Shown here piece by piece: positions 1 through 12,550 of a DNA stretch of 64,000 nucleotides (position 1 is its first letter; every line of letters starts with the position of its first letter). Both the position numbers and the translations under genes were made by a program. The DNA is taken from NCBI GenBank assembly GCA_964023205.1, contig OZ026835.1, forward strand, positions 39,591,083-39,655,082. Direction: 5' to 3'. The stretch is from Lutraria lutraria (Eukaryota; Mollusca; Bivalvia; Venerida; Mactridae). The notes beneath the pieces are model-generated. The model saw only the letters and a list, made by a program, of their open reading frames with translations. It did not search any database and was not told the DNA's origin.

Positions 1-761
1 TTTACACGACCGTGTAACCGAAGGAATCTAGAAGAATACATGCTAAATTGCAAAACAAGACGAGCACCTGCATATAATTTATGGCGCATACAATAACCGA
101 CACAAAAATATACTAACTTGCAACAAACATTCAATCACTGGTCAATAACTGATTGAGTAGCGAGTTAAATATCAAAATCCGTACCGACATGTTTATTTAT
201 CGGCCATTTTGTCTCAGTGTCCGACGTTGTATCAAACGATTCGATTGGACGATACCCCCTTGTTCCCGGCTTAAGACTAATTGAGGCAAGTTTGCGCAAT
301 CAAAACTGGGTTACAGATATTTGTTTGTTAACACCGAAAATTAAAAATCATGAATTTCGTGCGTTATTTTTGTGCTATCTGTACAGTGCGTTTATTTTTG
401 CCTTTCTGAAAAGGTTATCAATTTGCACGCTTCAATGTTTATAATGTTTATTAATAGACAGCTTTCCGGCGGTAAATTGTTTCCGGCTTACCCCGCCGTG
501 TGAACGTCAGATGATTGTAAAACGGGAACCACGAATGACTAATGAAATGCCTCGTTACAAAACAACAAAATGGCTGCCAATTGAAATAAATTTCGGCAAT
601 TAATATAAAATCTTCGCATAATTAATAAATAAATGACAGGCGATTAATATTTTGTGGAGGATAGACGTAACTTATATTCAGTTAGTATACAAAATCGTAA
701 TTTCGATGTCATGCTTGTTATTTAATGTGATTTAGTATGGTAATAGTGGGTTACACGGCCG
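1..761. other. Intergenic, no gene seen
   Basis: Mostly unique AT-rich DNA with a moderately CpG-containing patch at 460-530. A short motif TTACACGRCCGTGT occurs at 3-16 and again at 751-764. No conserved reading frame was recognised. Confidence 0.4.
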
Positions 762-770
762 TGTTGGACC

Positions 771-2123
771 TAAACTGGTTCCCGTTCCATGATGCAGTGC
801 ACCAAAGGAACAGGTACGGTCTAAATTTTCCAGCGTTCTGATTGGTCAACCCGTTTGAGCTATTTCATTGGTTGCTGTTCATTCGAGAAACATCGGGGAT
901 TTCCGTACATCTGATAATGTTAGTTGCTAATGTTTGAATACCGCACGGATACCCTTTATTCAAAATAAAACAATATAGATGCTAGAAGTTACTATGTGAA
1001 TATTCGTTACAGTATAGTCATATAACATATCAAAGATACATATCTTAAAAATATCAATTAATGCCTTGATTTATTTTTTTATTGTTGTTAAATGGTTTTC
1101 TTTAAAAAAAAATCATCTGTATAAATATATGCATAGTTCGGTCTAATATGTATTAATTCCTTTAAAACATATTTTTCTTTATTTACAATTAAAATATATA
1201 TCTTATATACAAAATGTATATCAGTATATGTCAAGTGACGTTTTAAGTAATTCTTTTGTTACTTAATTTCTTTTCGTTAACATCTGACTTTACAGACTGA
1301 ATTGAATTAGGAGTAATTAAGATTATGATCTATGCTGTATATTGTAAATTTAACATGGTATCAGACACACAAGTGCTAAAGAATATATTGACCCCCTTCG
1401 GTGAAATGATCCATAAAATATTTCTCCCTTATAAGGGTACAGGAAGTGAGACGGTCGTATTACATAATATTGCATAACAACTTCTTAATTGGCTACTTAT
1501 CTTGATTTTATCAATGCATGTATTGAAATTGAGACTATGATATATACTGGTCAATTGATGATCAATTATACTGTTTGCATTAATTAATTTTAGTCCAGAA
1601 TCAGATTGGACACGACTTTTAAATTTATTATTAGCATCGCATATTTATATGTTATAAGAAATAAAATCAAGTTGTAACACTAAAAAAGTTGCAATTGTGT
1701 ACGGTGATTAATGTTATTTGACAGTTCAACGAATAATAATAAAAATTATAAAAATCTACATAAGTGAAAAAAATTCTACCACACCGACCGTGATAGAGTA
1801 CTCGATTTTAAAAATATTTCTTAAATATATATTTTTTTAAGGGTCGGTATTCTATTTAAAAATACATTTAAGTACGTTGTGTGTATTTGAATGCTACTTT
1901 ATTAAGTGTTCCAACGACCAAGATCAGAAAATAACTATCCAGTTCCCTAATCTTTATCAATTATTTAAATTACGCGCGAAATATTCGTCGATAACGCAAA
2001 GTCTCGCGAGATCCCCCGGGCAGAATTCTGCCCGGATTCCAATGTAATTGACCAATCAGCATCCTGGAAAATTTAGGCCGTACCTGTTGGCTTTGTACAC
2101 ACAAGTCAACGGGAACCAGTTTA
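771..2123. mobile_element. Mutator-like non-autonomous element with 9-bp TSD
   Basis: The ends are inverted: TAAACTGGTTCCCGTT at 771-786 and its complement at 2108-2123. Similarity continues inward through AACAGGTACGG, CTAAATTTTCCAG and TGATTGGTCAA, about 85 bp per end. The 9-bp direct repeat TGTTGGACC flanks it at 762-770 and 2124-2132. A 9-bp target duplication and long TIRs are the hallmark of Mutator-like elements. The interior (1353 bp in total) has no transposase frame. A perfect 20-bp palindrome (CCGGGCAGAATTCTGCCCGG) sits at 2016-2035 near the right TIR. Single ends of related copies lie at about 3634-3648 and 27577-27592. Confidence 0.8.
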
Positions 2124-2132
2124 TGTTGGACC

Positions 2133-3880
2133 GAATTGTATAGCGTATTTGAAGAGTTCCACCCCTTGTCTATATAAATATGAAAATTTTTTTTTTAAAG
2201 ATTTTCTTTTGTAGGATGTTTTTATGTGACATGACCCTTTGGGTGCCAGCTGTCAGCGTACCAAGTATTAAGAGTTTCGGATATTCAAGCTTTCGATCAG
2301 GATACAAGCTATCGATTTACCATCAGGGTACCAGATATCAAGGTGTATACAGATTATCTGAACCGCGTATTTTGTGTTGAATATTATGATATCCTTGCAG
2401 AAATACGATACAAACACCACAGTAGGATTATTTCTGACACAATACTTTATTACATTAATCATGGTGACAAATTTATTGCAGAAATTGTCTAAATGCCAAA
2501 ACATTTTGTGCACCATTTATAACGTGCTGTGAATCGAACAATCGTAAACGCAGCATGAATTAAATAGACCCAGACCGACATGTCTACGTTTAGAAAACAA
2601 ACAATAAATCTTGACGAGATTATTTCGTATTTCAATCATGCTGGGACCCTGGTGTAGGCCTAAACATGTTGTGTTTTTCTGTTACCTGACATATCATATA
2701 TTTTCTACGCGAGTCTAAACATTTTATTAGGCCCCAAGAAACAATACACCCACGTTCAAACATATTTACCTTTCCACGCGCTTTCAAAGGCCAAAACAAG
2801 GCCCCGACCTATTTATCCTAAATTTAATGGGAATTTTAACAGAAACAAGCAGTGTAACCTCCATGAACGGTCACCTCCGAACATCAGTCACCTCCCTGTT
2901 ACAGCCAGTATTCTAACAACAATTGAGGTTTTACTCTTTTTCCACTCTCTCCTCAACAACAGCCACCTCCGAACAACAGTCATTTTTGTCCTTCCTATCA
3001 ATGGCTGTTGTAGTGAGGTCACACTGTATTTGTCACGCATTAACTGGTTGTTTAACTCCTTTGTCCCGCACAGACAAACAAACAAAAAAACACACTCAAA
3101 ACTTATGACAGTAAACGGAAACAAATATGTTTGACACTCAACAAATATAAAGCACACTTTTTAATATTTTTAAAATAGAAATTTATGTTCATTCGACAAG
3201 GTTGGGTATAAAAGCTGAATCACCGTCCCATTAAGAAAACCCGTACCGGAAATAATCGAGCAGGATTAAGTTCACGTCGTATGTAGATTTCACTTGTTAA
3301 TTGTATGGTCGAACAATATGTATAGTTCAGGTACACCAGGTGTTAATTACAGTTGTAAACGGATATGAGAGGCTGACACTATTGTGTTATTGTTTATGAA
3401 ATCAGGGTTCACCGGTTAGTTACCTATCTTATAACAATATTCAGATATCCCAACCAGCTTTTATCACAACAAAACCGAAGTAAAGTAAGCAAACTATCTT
3501 AAACGATATGAAGACTGTCTAGAATTTCAATTAATTCAGTTTTATTAGTTGAAACTTTTTAAATCAAAGTACTGAAAGTATAATCAGTCATGAAAACTGA
3601 AGTAACGAAGACTCGCACAGCACCTTAGAACGGGAACCAGTTTACCAATTACATGGCGGATTAAGAAAAACATATTGTTTTGATCCCCATCAAAAAGCAT
3701 GTGTTGTTCAGTTTTAAAAAGTGAGTCATTTAAAGCATCTTATCTGACTTGATGTGTGTCATAAATAAAATAGAAATATAAAAGTATGTCCAGTGTCTAA
3801 TCTTACGTATTAGGTGTACACGTGAACTGGTGTGATAGTATCACCATTCGAACCACAGCATCACATCAACAGGGGACACA
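2133..3880. other. Intergenic with repeat fragments
   Basis: Contains a fragment of the family with GGCCTAAA/GTTTGTTTCTGG ends near 2730-2850, fragments of the TA-type MITE (CACCTCCGAA motifs) at 2865-3010, and the right end of another Mutator-like copy at about 3634-3648. No gene was recognised. Confidence 0.45.
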
Positions 3881-4025
3881 ACATTATGCATGTGGTACAC
3901 TATGCACGTGGTACAAAATGCACAGGGTACATTATGCACGTTTTACATAATGTACGTGCTACATTATGTTCGTGGTCCATTATGTACGTGCTACATTATG
4001 CACGTTTACATTATACACGTGGTAC
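3881..4025. repeat. Tandem repeat, about 18-bp unit
   Basis: Degenerate copies of ACATTATGCACGTGGT run for about 145 bp. The frames open across it are a by-product of the 18-bp period. Confidence 0.7.
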
Positions 4026-4030
4026 AACGT

Positions 4031-5190
4031 GCTGACCACCGAAACACAAAAAGCCATTCATAACACACTGGTGACATTGTATCATCAGTATAAGTATAAA
4101 TATCCACATACTGTACATAGTTTTCATGAAGTACAATCAAGTGTTAGTATCCTTAACCATTGTTCTACAAAATATCTTTCATACTTTCAATACAAAATTA
4201 TCATTGTTGTAATAAGTTTAGATAAAAGAGCCGACCATACGTAAACACTTACCACAAGGACGTCTTGACACAATCATTGGGACGGGGTCCTGTACACTGA
4301 CCCCTAAAAAACATGCTTAATAATACATTAACAATTTCATTATGAAAGGGCGTAAAAACGGTTTGTTTCTGGTTCCCCGACCTCCCCTTATGCTTTCCCG
4401 TGACCCTAAACTTTTTATTAGGGGTTAGGAACGTTGTATCAACTATCTCACTTATTTTACCCTTCCACACGCTTTCAAGAGTCAAAAAGCCTTGTCCTAC
4501 CTGCTCTACTTTTTATGAGCTTGTAATCGTCACCAGAAACAAACATGTTTTAGGCCTAACCAAATCGGTTCTGTGGCTAGACGTGTCAATCTAACTTTGA
4601 TGCATTTTTCCTAAACTGGCTGTACGTATATTAAAATAGAAAGTGGTGTTTTATTTTAGATCTGCGTGATGGTTTTTTTATGTTGTATAATAAACGGGTC
4701 GTTCGGTGTTTTGGGTTATACGATGAACTCCGAGGTAGACCAACTAGAATGCCTATCTTATCATTTTTATGGAATCCATTCAACATTCCAAAGTTTCAGA
4801 AATATTTATTTTATCTCAACATTAATCGACTTGTGATTATTTTCAGCAGTGGTGAAAATACTGGGCCTAAATTTCCGCAGCATTTCCAAAATAACTCTTT
4901 ATTATATTTAAAACTGAAAGCGTTTGTTTTGGTACACATAACGAAGAAATGACTCAGTGAGCTTTTACGACTTTAATTACAAGTTTTATAAAAGTCTACA
5001 TGCATGAAAAGTAGCTTGTTTTACTCAAAACAATACTTCATTCATTTCTAACAACTTCTTACAAAATACAAATGTAAATCAAGTATCAAGGCATCTTATG
5101 AAGTATTGATAGACACAGATGTGCACTTCATGTTAATTTAGGTAAAATACTTTCAAGTATTTGTTACACTACGACATTGAGTGGATACAG
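4031..5190. other. Intergenic with a MITE copy
   Basis: A member of the family with GTTTGTTTCTGG and CCAGAAACAAAC ends spans about 4340-4560. It has the internal words CTTTCAAGAGTCAAAA and TTTTTATGAGC that recur in other copies. The remainder shows nothing recognisable. Confidence 0.45.
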
Positions 5191-5358
5191 AGGCGGATCC
5201 AGGATTGCAGGCTATGGGGGTGGGGGCGTAATTGAATAATTGAATGCTATTTCATTGAGTGAAGTTTCATTTCTTTCTATGGTCGGGGACTTTTATGTGG
5301 GGTGGACTCCGGGTGCGCCTCCATCCACCCCCCCCCCCCCCCCTCTTGAATCCGCTAG
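5189..5358. mobile_element. Possible hAT-like MITE
   Basis: The left end reads CAGAGGCGGATCCAGGAT and the right end CTTGAATCCGCTAGTG, giving imperfect inverted termini around a poly-C tract (5329-5343). No exact target duplication could be assigned. Confidence 0.35.
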
Positions 5359-5835
5359 TGGGATTATACGTACATGTTTCACATAGCTATAAAAAGTTCA
5401 GACAGTTTGTAAGATTTGAAGCCATGTAGTCAGGGTGAGTCACGTTCATGAATGTTGAAATCAAGCTGGTATCTTAAATTGTATCAAGTAACTTAATATC
5501 CCCGCAAAATTGTTAAGATAACAAAACTATGTGATATCAAAATAATTACTCTCAGATAAATTAAAAGCGAGGTCATCATAGTTTCTTATTACGTAGATTA
5601 AAAGGGAGAAATTGAAAGAGTGAGAGTTGGAAATAGAGAGAGGGTGTGTGGAGGTGTGGGCCGGTGACATGAAAATGATGATCGATCGTAATTGTGTACT
5701 CCTATGATTGTCTAGAAAGGTATTGTACACTCTTGAGATGTACTAATTCATATGGTTGTTATATACATATAGTGATAACTTACAAACCTTAATTCAGATA
5801 TAAATTATGCATGATCATAATTATAGTCGAACAAT

Positions 5836-6010
5836 ATTAACAGCCACCTTCGAATAAAGGCCACCCAGTGGATAAAGGTCATTCTTTCAAAAACCGTTGT
5901 TGACTACATTTGTATTCAGAACAAAATCACCTCCGAATAAGAACCACACGTCAATAAAGTATACATTATATATTTTAAAGGGTGGTCTTTGTTAACAGGC
6001 TTGACTGTAC
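5836..6010. mobile_element. TA-type MITE copy (CAGTCAAACCTG family)
   Basis: Inverted ends are present (AACAGCCACCTTCGAATAAAGGCC left, AACAGGCTTGACTGTA right), with the internal words ACCTCCGAATAA and GGTGGTCTTTG shared with the other copies. Confidence 0.55.
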
Positions 6011-6223
6011 ACATGAATGTTTAAAGTATGGTGGTATATTAAATAATACCTTATTTAGTGTCTATCTACGCTTAATGGCCGTTGTATACATTCAAACCCA
6101 GCGGTCATAATATGAGATGGATCTTCTTGAAAAATTATATCATTTCTCTCACCAGTCCAATTATAGTTAACATTTCCATTGACATTCAAGTTTTAAATTC
6201 ACATTTGCATCTAGAACAATTTA

Positions 6224-6402
6224 AATTAAGGCCTAAAATGTTTGTTTCCGGTTGCCGGACCCGCGACCCTAGACTATTTATAAGGCCCGAGGAACGGAAA
6301 ATCCTTTTTCTAACCATTCTACCTTCCACACGCTTCCACGACCTACGTAGCTTATTTCTATTGAACTTGTTACCAGAAACAAGAAATGTTTGGGCCTTTG
6401 GT
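6224..6402. mobile_element. MITE with GGCCTAAAATGTTTGTTTC termini
   Basis: The left end GGCCTAAAATGTTTGTTTCC and right end AGAAACAAGAAATGTTTGGG are inverted. Related copies occur near 4340, 10830, 21960, 28450, 31670, 33790, 34390, 46570 and 49570. Inside are TTCCACACGCTTCCA and ATTTATAAGGCCC-type words. Confidence 0.5.
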
Positions 6403-8277
6403 TTGAAGCATAGCACTGTTTCTGGAAATTGTCACTCAAAGTTGAAGTACATAGACTTGTTTGTTTGCTAATGTACATACGGACGATGTCAAAATTTATG
6501 ACTTCCGTAAAGTAGATACATCGATGGTCGATAAATAAACTCAAAGTTAAATGAACTTAAATTGGGGGTGAAAGAAAGTTCACAAGACTGTTTCATAATC
6601 TTACATACTGAGAGAAAGGGAGAGGTTTCTATGCCCTATGCTTGTATCTCAATACTTAACTGATAACATCACACTGTGTGTTACATGACATCACTCTGTA
6701 ACTAAACATCTCAACAATATAAATGGCCCAACACTATTCCTTACAATCAAATCCACAGTAGGGCTACCGTGGTCGAATGGTAATCACTAGCCCCTGACAG
6801 CTGTGCGCCTGAAACCCATCCGGTACCAAACATTTTGGGTTCCTCCCAGGTGGAAACCTTGGGCCTGCACCCACTAGCTGCTAAAGTCGGAAATTCGCCA
6901 AATGACACTGGCAATTGGTGCGCCTTTAATCCCGAGTCAAAAAAATGAAATAAATGATTTTACCGAGAGTGTAATCGTGTAGAATCAGGACTATATCAAA
7001 CGGTAACATGGATAGATTGGTGTATATTGCATTGCTTCACTCATACTATCTTATATTTTTATATCAAACTTATGTTTTAAAAACCAAGATTATGTACGTA
7101 TATACTGTAGTAATATGATTTAAGACTTTTTGTACACTATAATTAAATACGTAGTTTTAGTATGTTTCGAGACTTAGTGAATATATAGAGTATGATAGAA
7201 TACATATATGTTTACAAATAATATGATAGAAAAACTAGTAATAGTAAGTGTATAGTATGATTAAGACGTATTGTATAGTTTTAATATAAATCACGTATTC
7301 CAAAATTTGGAATGGGGTAACAAAACATGTCACTTAATCACGGCTGAATTGATGCTTACATAGATAATAATATTCCGCAATTATTTTAAGCGTTAATGTA
7401 TCATACAAATATGATTATTTACATAATCACTCATACATCTATGGATTAAATGTTGTATCATATAGTTAAAATAACATACATTCATTTCGGTAACTAAATA
7501 TTTAATTGTAAGATCTATGGATTTATGGAGAGCGAAAATAATACAAGGAATACAATGTCATAAAGCTTACGAATAGTTTGGCTTTCAGTTAAATAGCTAA
7601 ACATTTGCGTGACATGTCAAAGAGCTAAACAAGGGGTCTTTATACGAAATGCATATAATTAGAAACAAATTATGTAAACGAGTCTTTTTTGTAATAAAAT
7701 ATTAGACATAATGATACATACTACATGTAGTACATAATGACACATATTGTATACAGCTTTAACATTCTAACATATACGTCACTTTTACAAATATAATGGT
7801 TCGACCTTAGCACCGAAATAAATAAATCAATTAAATAGTCAACTAGTTTGATATGGCAAGTTTATCTTAAAATCATTACAGAATTAGTGAAATGATGTCA
7901 AAGTGATAGAACCCGAGGCCAGATTAATTACCACATAGTGTATGACTCAGCATAAAAGGTTTCCACTTTCAATTAAAGTACTTGAATTCGATAGTTCAAT
8001 TATTTAAATGGAGACAAAAAGGTGAAAAATGTAGCGACCTTATTTAATCGTGAAATTCCTGATTCAGTATTCATTGCCGGGAGTGATTTCGTGAATTTAT
8101 TATTCATGCTATAATTTGTTACTGTATAACATTCAGTCCTTCATTGAATCATTTTGGAAAACACAGAATATAAAACTAAATTAATTTCTAGATTTGCATT
8201 TTTAAATGTCGATTTCATGCATGTATTTATTTGTTTAAAGCAGTATTTGTTCAAATCCGTAAATGATTATTTACATT
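6402..8277. other. Intergenic, AT-rich
   Basis: A tRNA-derived SINE-like fragment is visible at about 6766-6930 (CTACCGTGGTCGAATGG, then CAGGTGGAAACC). The remainder is AT-rich with no recognisable gene. Confidence 0.45.
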
Positions 8278-8510
8278 CAAACCTGTAAACAAAGGCCACC
8301 CATGGGAAAGACAAAATGTGACCTTTATTGACAGGTGACCTTTATTGACAGGGGACCTTTATTGATAGGGGACCTTTATTGACAGGGGACCTTTATTGAC
8401 AGGGGACCTTTATTTGGAAGTCAATTTGGTCTAAATAATCAATAACGGTTTTAAAAAGAATGACCTTTATTCACAGGGTGGTGTTTATTCAGAGGTGATC
8501 GCTAGCTGTA
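8278..8510. mobile_element. TA-type MITE copy with an internal 18-bp expansion
   Basis: It begins TCAAACCTGTAAACAAAGG and ends GGTGATCGCTAGCTGTA. In the middle, GACCTTTATTGACAGGGG is repeated in tandem about five times (8329-8413). Confidence 0.6.
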
Positions 8511-8960
8511 TATATTTCATGTTAACCATTGTCTTTGTCACGTCATTTGTAATTTCATGTACGTAAGTGTATGCGCACATGGGCTTCATCGCCTATTGAT
8601 GTCAAAATAAAGTTATATGTAAATATGTGTTTTACAGGGTGTGTCCTCGATGTTGTGTTTGCTTGATAAAAGGCAGATACACAGTTCACGCCAATACATT
8701 CAAAAGCAATTTTATGCCCGTTCAATATTCCAGTGCAGAAATGACATACCTGTATTTGAAGCATACATAACAATTTTTATACCTTTGAACTGGCGTTTTA
8801 ACTTAAGTGAAGATAAAATTGTGAGGATTCAATAAAAAATATATAAAAAGTATAGTGAAGTGGAGAAATGGTTTCCACAAACTTGCTTTACATGGTAGAA
8901 GTAAAGATGGTTATTGTGATACATCATAAATTATGGTAAACTAAAAATACACATAATGAT

Positions 8961-9932
8961 GATAATACATTATATAGTAAACTTACAGAAAGTAGGTGGT
9001 TACGATGTGGCAGGTGGTGGTGGTGATAATACATTATATAGTAAACTTACAGAAAGTAGGTGGTTACGATGTGGCAGGTGGTGGTGGTGATAATACATTA
9101 TATAGTAAACTTACAGAAAGTAGGTGGTTACGATGTGGCAGGTGGTGGTGGTGATAATACATTATATAGTAAACTTACAGAAAGTAGGTGGTTACGATGT
9201 GGCAGGTGGCGGTGGTGATAATACATTATATAGTAAACTTACAGAAAGAAAGTGGTTACGATGTGGCAGGTGGTGGTAGTGATAATACATTATATAGTAA
9301 ACTTACAGAAAGAAAGTGGTTACGATGTGGCAGGTGGTGGTAGTGATAATACATTATATAGTAACATTACAGAAAGAAAGTGGTTACGATGTGGCAGGTG
9401 GTGGTAGTGATAATACATTATATAGTAAACTTACAGAAAGAAAGTGGTTACGATGCGGCAGGTGGTGGTAGTGATAATACATTATATAGTAAACTTACAG
9501 AAAGAAAGTGGTTACGATGTGGCAGGTGGTGGTAGTGATAATACATTATATAGTAACATTACAGAAAGTAGGTGGTTACGATGTGGCAGGTTGTGGTAGT
9601 TATAATACATTATATAGTAAACTTACAGAAAGAAAGTGGTTGCGATGTGGCAGGTGGTGGTAGTGATAATACATTATATAGTAAACTTACAGAAAGAAAG
9701 TGGTTGCGATGTGGCAGGTGGTGGTAGTGATAATACATTATATAGTAAACTTACAGAAAGTAGGTGGTTGCGATGTGGCAGGTGGTGGTAATGATAATAC
9801 ATTATATAGTAAACTTACAGAAAGAAAGTGGTTACGATGTGGCAGGTGGTGGTAGTGATAATACATTATATAGTAAACTTACAGAAAGAAAGTGGTTGCG
9901 ATGTGGCAGGTGGTGGTAGTGATAATACATTA
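8961..9932. repeat. 64-bp tandem array, about 15 copies
   Basis: The unit begins GATAATACATTATATAGTAA and continues with CTTACAGAAAG and GGTTACGATGTGGCAGGTGG. Starts at 8961, 9025, 9089 and so on to 9921 fix the period at exactly 64 bp. Copies differ by few substitutions (AGTAGGTGG against AGAAAGTGG). The array is interrupted at 9933 by a MITE. Confidence 0.95.
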
Positions 9933-10094
9933 CAGTCAAACCTGTTAACAAAGACCATTCTTGGGAAAGACAGTGTATGGCCTTTTTGGTGGATGGCCTT
10001 TATTCAGAGGTCATTTCGTTCTGAAATAAAGAATGGCTTTTTCCTTCCCAGGGTGAAATTTATTCAGAGGTGTCCGCTAACACAGGTTTGACAG
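9933..10094. mobile_element. TA-type MITE inserted in the 64-bp array
   Basis: The element starts CAGTCAAACCTGTTAAC and ends GTTAGC-type sequence then GGTTTGACAG in inverted orientation. The flanks read CATTA|CAGTC and ACAG|TATATGG. Removing the element plus one TA restores the array unit CATTATATGGTAAA, which shows a TA target duplication as in Tc1/mariner-type elements. Confidence 0.8.
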
Positions 10095-10096
10095 TA

Positions 10097-12305
10097 TATG
10101 GTAAAATAAAGTTGAAATGTGGTATGGAATATCATAAATACATCATGTAGTGCATGTAAAAATAAAGCTGAGAGGTGGTACGATTGATTATAGACTAACA
10201 TTGTCAATGTTATGGGAATTCAGATTTCTGATCAATTAACTTGATACAAACGGAAAGCTTTTTTACTTCATATGATACTGAATAACAATATATTCATACT
10301 ATTGATTTATGATTACATTCATTTTCTATTAGTGATACCACATAAATAAACTATTCATCTAAACAGTTCCCCTCTAATATGCATGGCTGGCACTTTCTAT
10401 CATTATATATAATAAATTATTATATATGTGGCATTAATTTGTAGTACATTATGTCCATCATGTAAATTACAAGAAACTCATGCAAGGTCAAGTGGTTATG
10501 GTACCAGACCAGTAATCACCAGCCCCTGTCTGCAGCGAGGACCCCGAAAACAGAAAAAAATCTAATGAGGGGAAACTGTCCAGCTATCTAATAACGGAAG
10601 ATCGATGGTCGATGGTTCTACCCAAGTGAACGCCTGGTGCCTAGAAAAAGCTTTACATAATATCCCAAAAATTTATCTCAATGGGTTTACATGTCCTCGT
10701 ATTTTCATTCTTGACATTAGATAATTTACATTGAAATAATATCATGACACCCGAGTCTTTGCGTCATTATCAATCTAACATTCTCACCGAACTTGGTAAA
10801 ATCAATATAAATCGCGTGTAAAAATCTTTAGGCTTAAAAAGTTGTTTGTTTCTGGTTACATCATTTTAACAACTAGGGTATAGATTGGGAAGGGTCCGCC
10901 TTCCTAGTCGAGTTGTTAAGGTCGCTGACTTCAAATCACTGTAACCTCTCACTGATTAATGAGGGTCGTGGGCTCTTCCCAAGAACGATGGTTAGGTGAA
11001 CTGTCCGCCTCATATGACTCTGACTGTTGAAAAGGGGTGTAAAACCCAAACAAACATAGGTAGGGAATTTTTCATTCTTGAAAGCGTGCAGAAAGGTAAA
11101 AAGTAAGAAAGCGGATATGCCGTTCCTCAGGCTTGATAAAAGGTTAAGGGTCGCGGGGTAAAATAGGAACAGAACAGAACATGCATCTATTTTATTTGTA
11201 CAAGATACATCTTCAGTACAAAATGCATTTTAAATAACATATTACAATACACAAGGTTACATCTTAACAATATGAATCTTTACAACAGCAAGATATTTAT
11301 AAATATGAACAAATCAATGAACTATTTTAACAATCAAGAGGATGATAATATTCTTCTAAATATTATATGACCTTCATATAAAAACATATTACAACAGCAA
11401 AATGTAAACATAAGCAATTACAGTAGAGCGGGTAACCTGAAAAAACAACGTTATTTTTTACGCCCTAGTCTGTAATATTTTTGTGATTACCACCAACTGT
11501 AAGTTGTGAAAAGAAATCATGCTTTCTAATACCGTATGCTTAATTGAAATATAACATGAAAGCCAAAGAACGCATGTTTTCACGAGGTCGTATTCCCATA
11601 CTGACTCATTTTTCCTAAACCGTGTGAAACAAGAATTTGAAATAGAGACAGATATAATGTCGATCTCAATACAGTGAAACTTGCATTAGAAGCCACTTCC
11701 GAATAAAGGCCATCCTGTGAATAAAGGCCATTCTTTTTAAAAACATCATTGATTTTCTAGAAACAAAATTACCGCCAAAAAGAGACCACCTGCCAATAAA
11801 AGCCACATTTTAACCTTCCTGGGGTGGCCTCTGTTCACAGGTTTGACTCGTACATCTTTAAATGGGATTTACGTAAGAAATATTTGCGCAATATAAAATT
11901 TATGAAAATTATATTTTTTAAAAGAACTCTCTCATTATTTATTAAATTGATATTTTGTTTTCGAGGGACGTGCTGGGTAAAGCATTCATGAAGGTATGAC
12001 AGTCACTAAACATATCGAAGATAAGATTACTGAAAGTGTTATTACATATTACCCACGATTCTCTCTAAGGTATATGTGACATTATGTACTACAAGTGAAA
12101 TGATATAATTCTATTATTATCAATTGATACAACAACCAATCAATAGAACACACAATGTTCAAAACAGTTTGCGAAGTCTGGAGTATCGGTGCAATATTTT
12201 CATGGAAAAGAAATAGATTTCAATTAGTTATTATACGAGTATTCTTTGCGATAACACATGAATCTGACATGTTTACTATTGTTATACGTATACTGAACCA
12301 ATATA
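10097..12305. other. Intergenic with SINE and MITE insertions
   Basis: Contains degenerate 64-bp-like sequence to about 10190 and a SINE-like fragment near 10490-10650. A copy of the GTTTGTTTCTGG MITE (10830-11170) is split by a tRNA-derived SINE at 10893-11055. A TA-type MITE lies at 11669-11853 (ACAGTGAAACTTGC left, CAGGTTTGACTCGTA right). No gene was recognised. Confidence 0.5.
10893..11055 (+). mobile_element. tRNA-derived SINE
   Basis: A-box-like GTTGTTAAGGTCGCTGA, the body CACTGTAACCTCTCACTG, the tail segment GTGAACTGTCCGCCTCATAT and the end TGTTGAAAAGGGG followed by AAACAAACA are shared with copies at 21325, 45836 and 50183-50375. It lies inside a MITE copy. Confidence 0.6.
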
Positions 12306-12550
12306 CCAATCAATCAATTAATCAATCAATCTATCAATCACTTAATCAATCAATCTATCAATCATTTAATCAATACATTAACCAATCAATTTATCAATAA
12401 TTTATCAATCATATATCAAACATTTATTTAAACAATTTATGAATCATCTAACCAGTCAATTTATCAATAATTTATCAATCATATATCAAACATATATTCA
12501 ATCAAATTATCAATCATTTAATCAATTTATCAATTAATCAATCAATGAAT
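12306..12550. repeat. AATC-rich microsatellite
   Basis: About 245 bp of CAATCAAT/TTATCAAT tetranucleotide repeats, partly degenerate, with two longer copies of TTTATCAATAATTTATCAAT. Confidence 0.85.

Noticed and set aside
1427..1436. CCTTATAAGG, a perfect CArG consensus
   Set aside because: It lies inside the Mutator-like element with no gene nearby, and such matches are expected by chance in AT-rich DNA.
8961..9932. 64-bp array as a CRISPR-like array
   Set aside because: There are no variable spacers between repeats, and the surrounding genes have introns, so this is a eukaryotic minisatellite.
12155..12400. Frame of 81 aa ending in NQSI/YQS repeats
   Set aside because: It is the translation of the AATC microsatellite.
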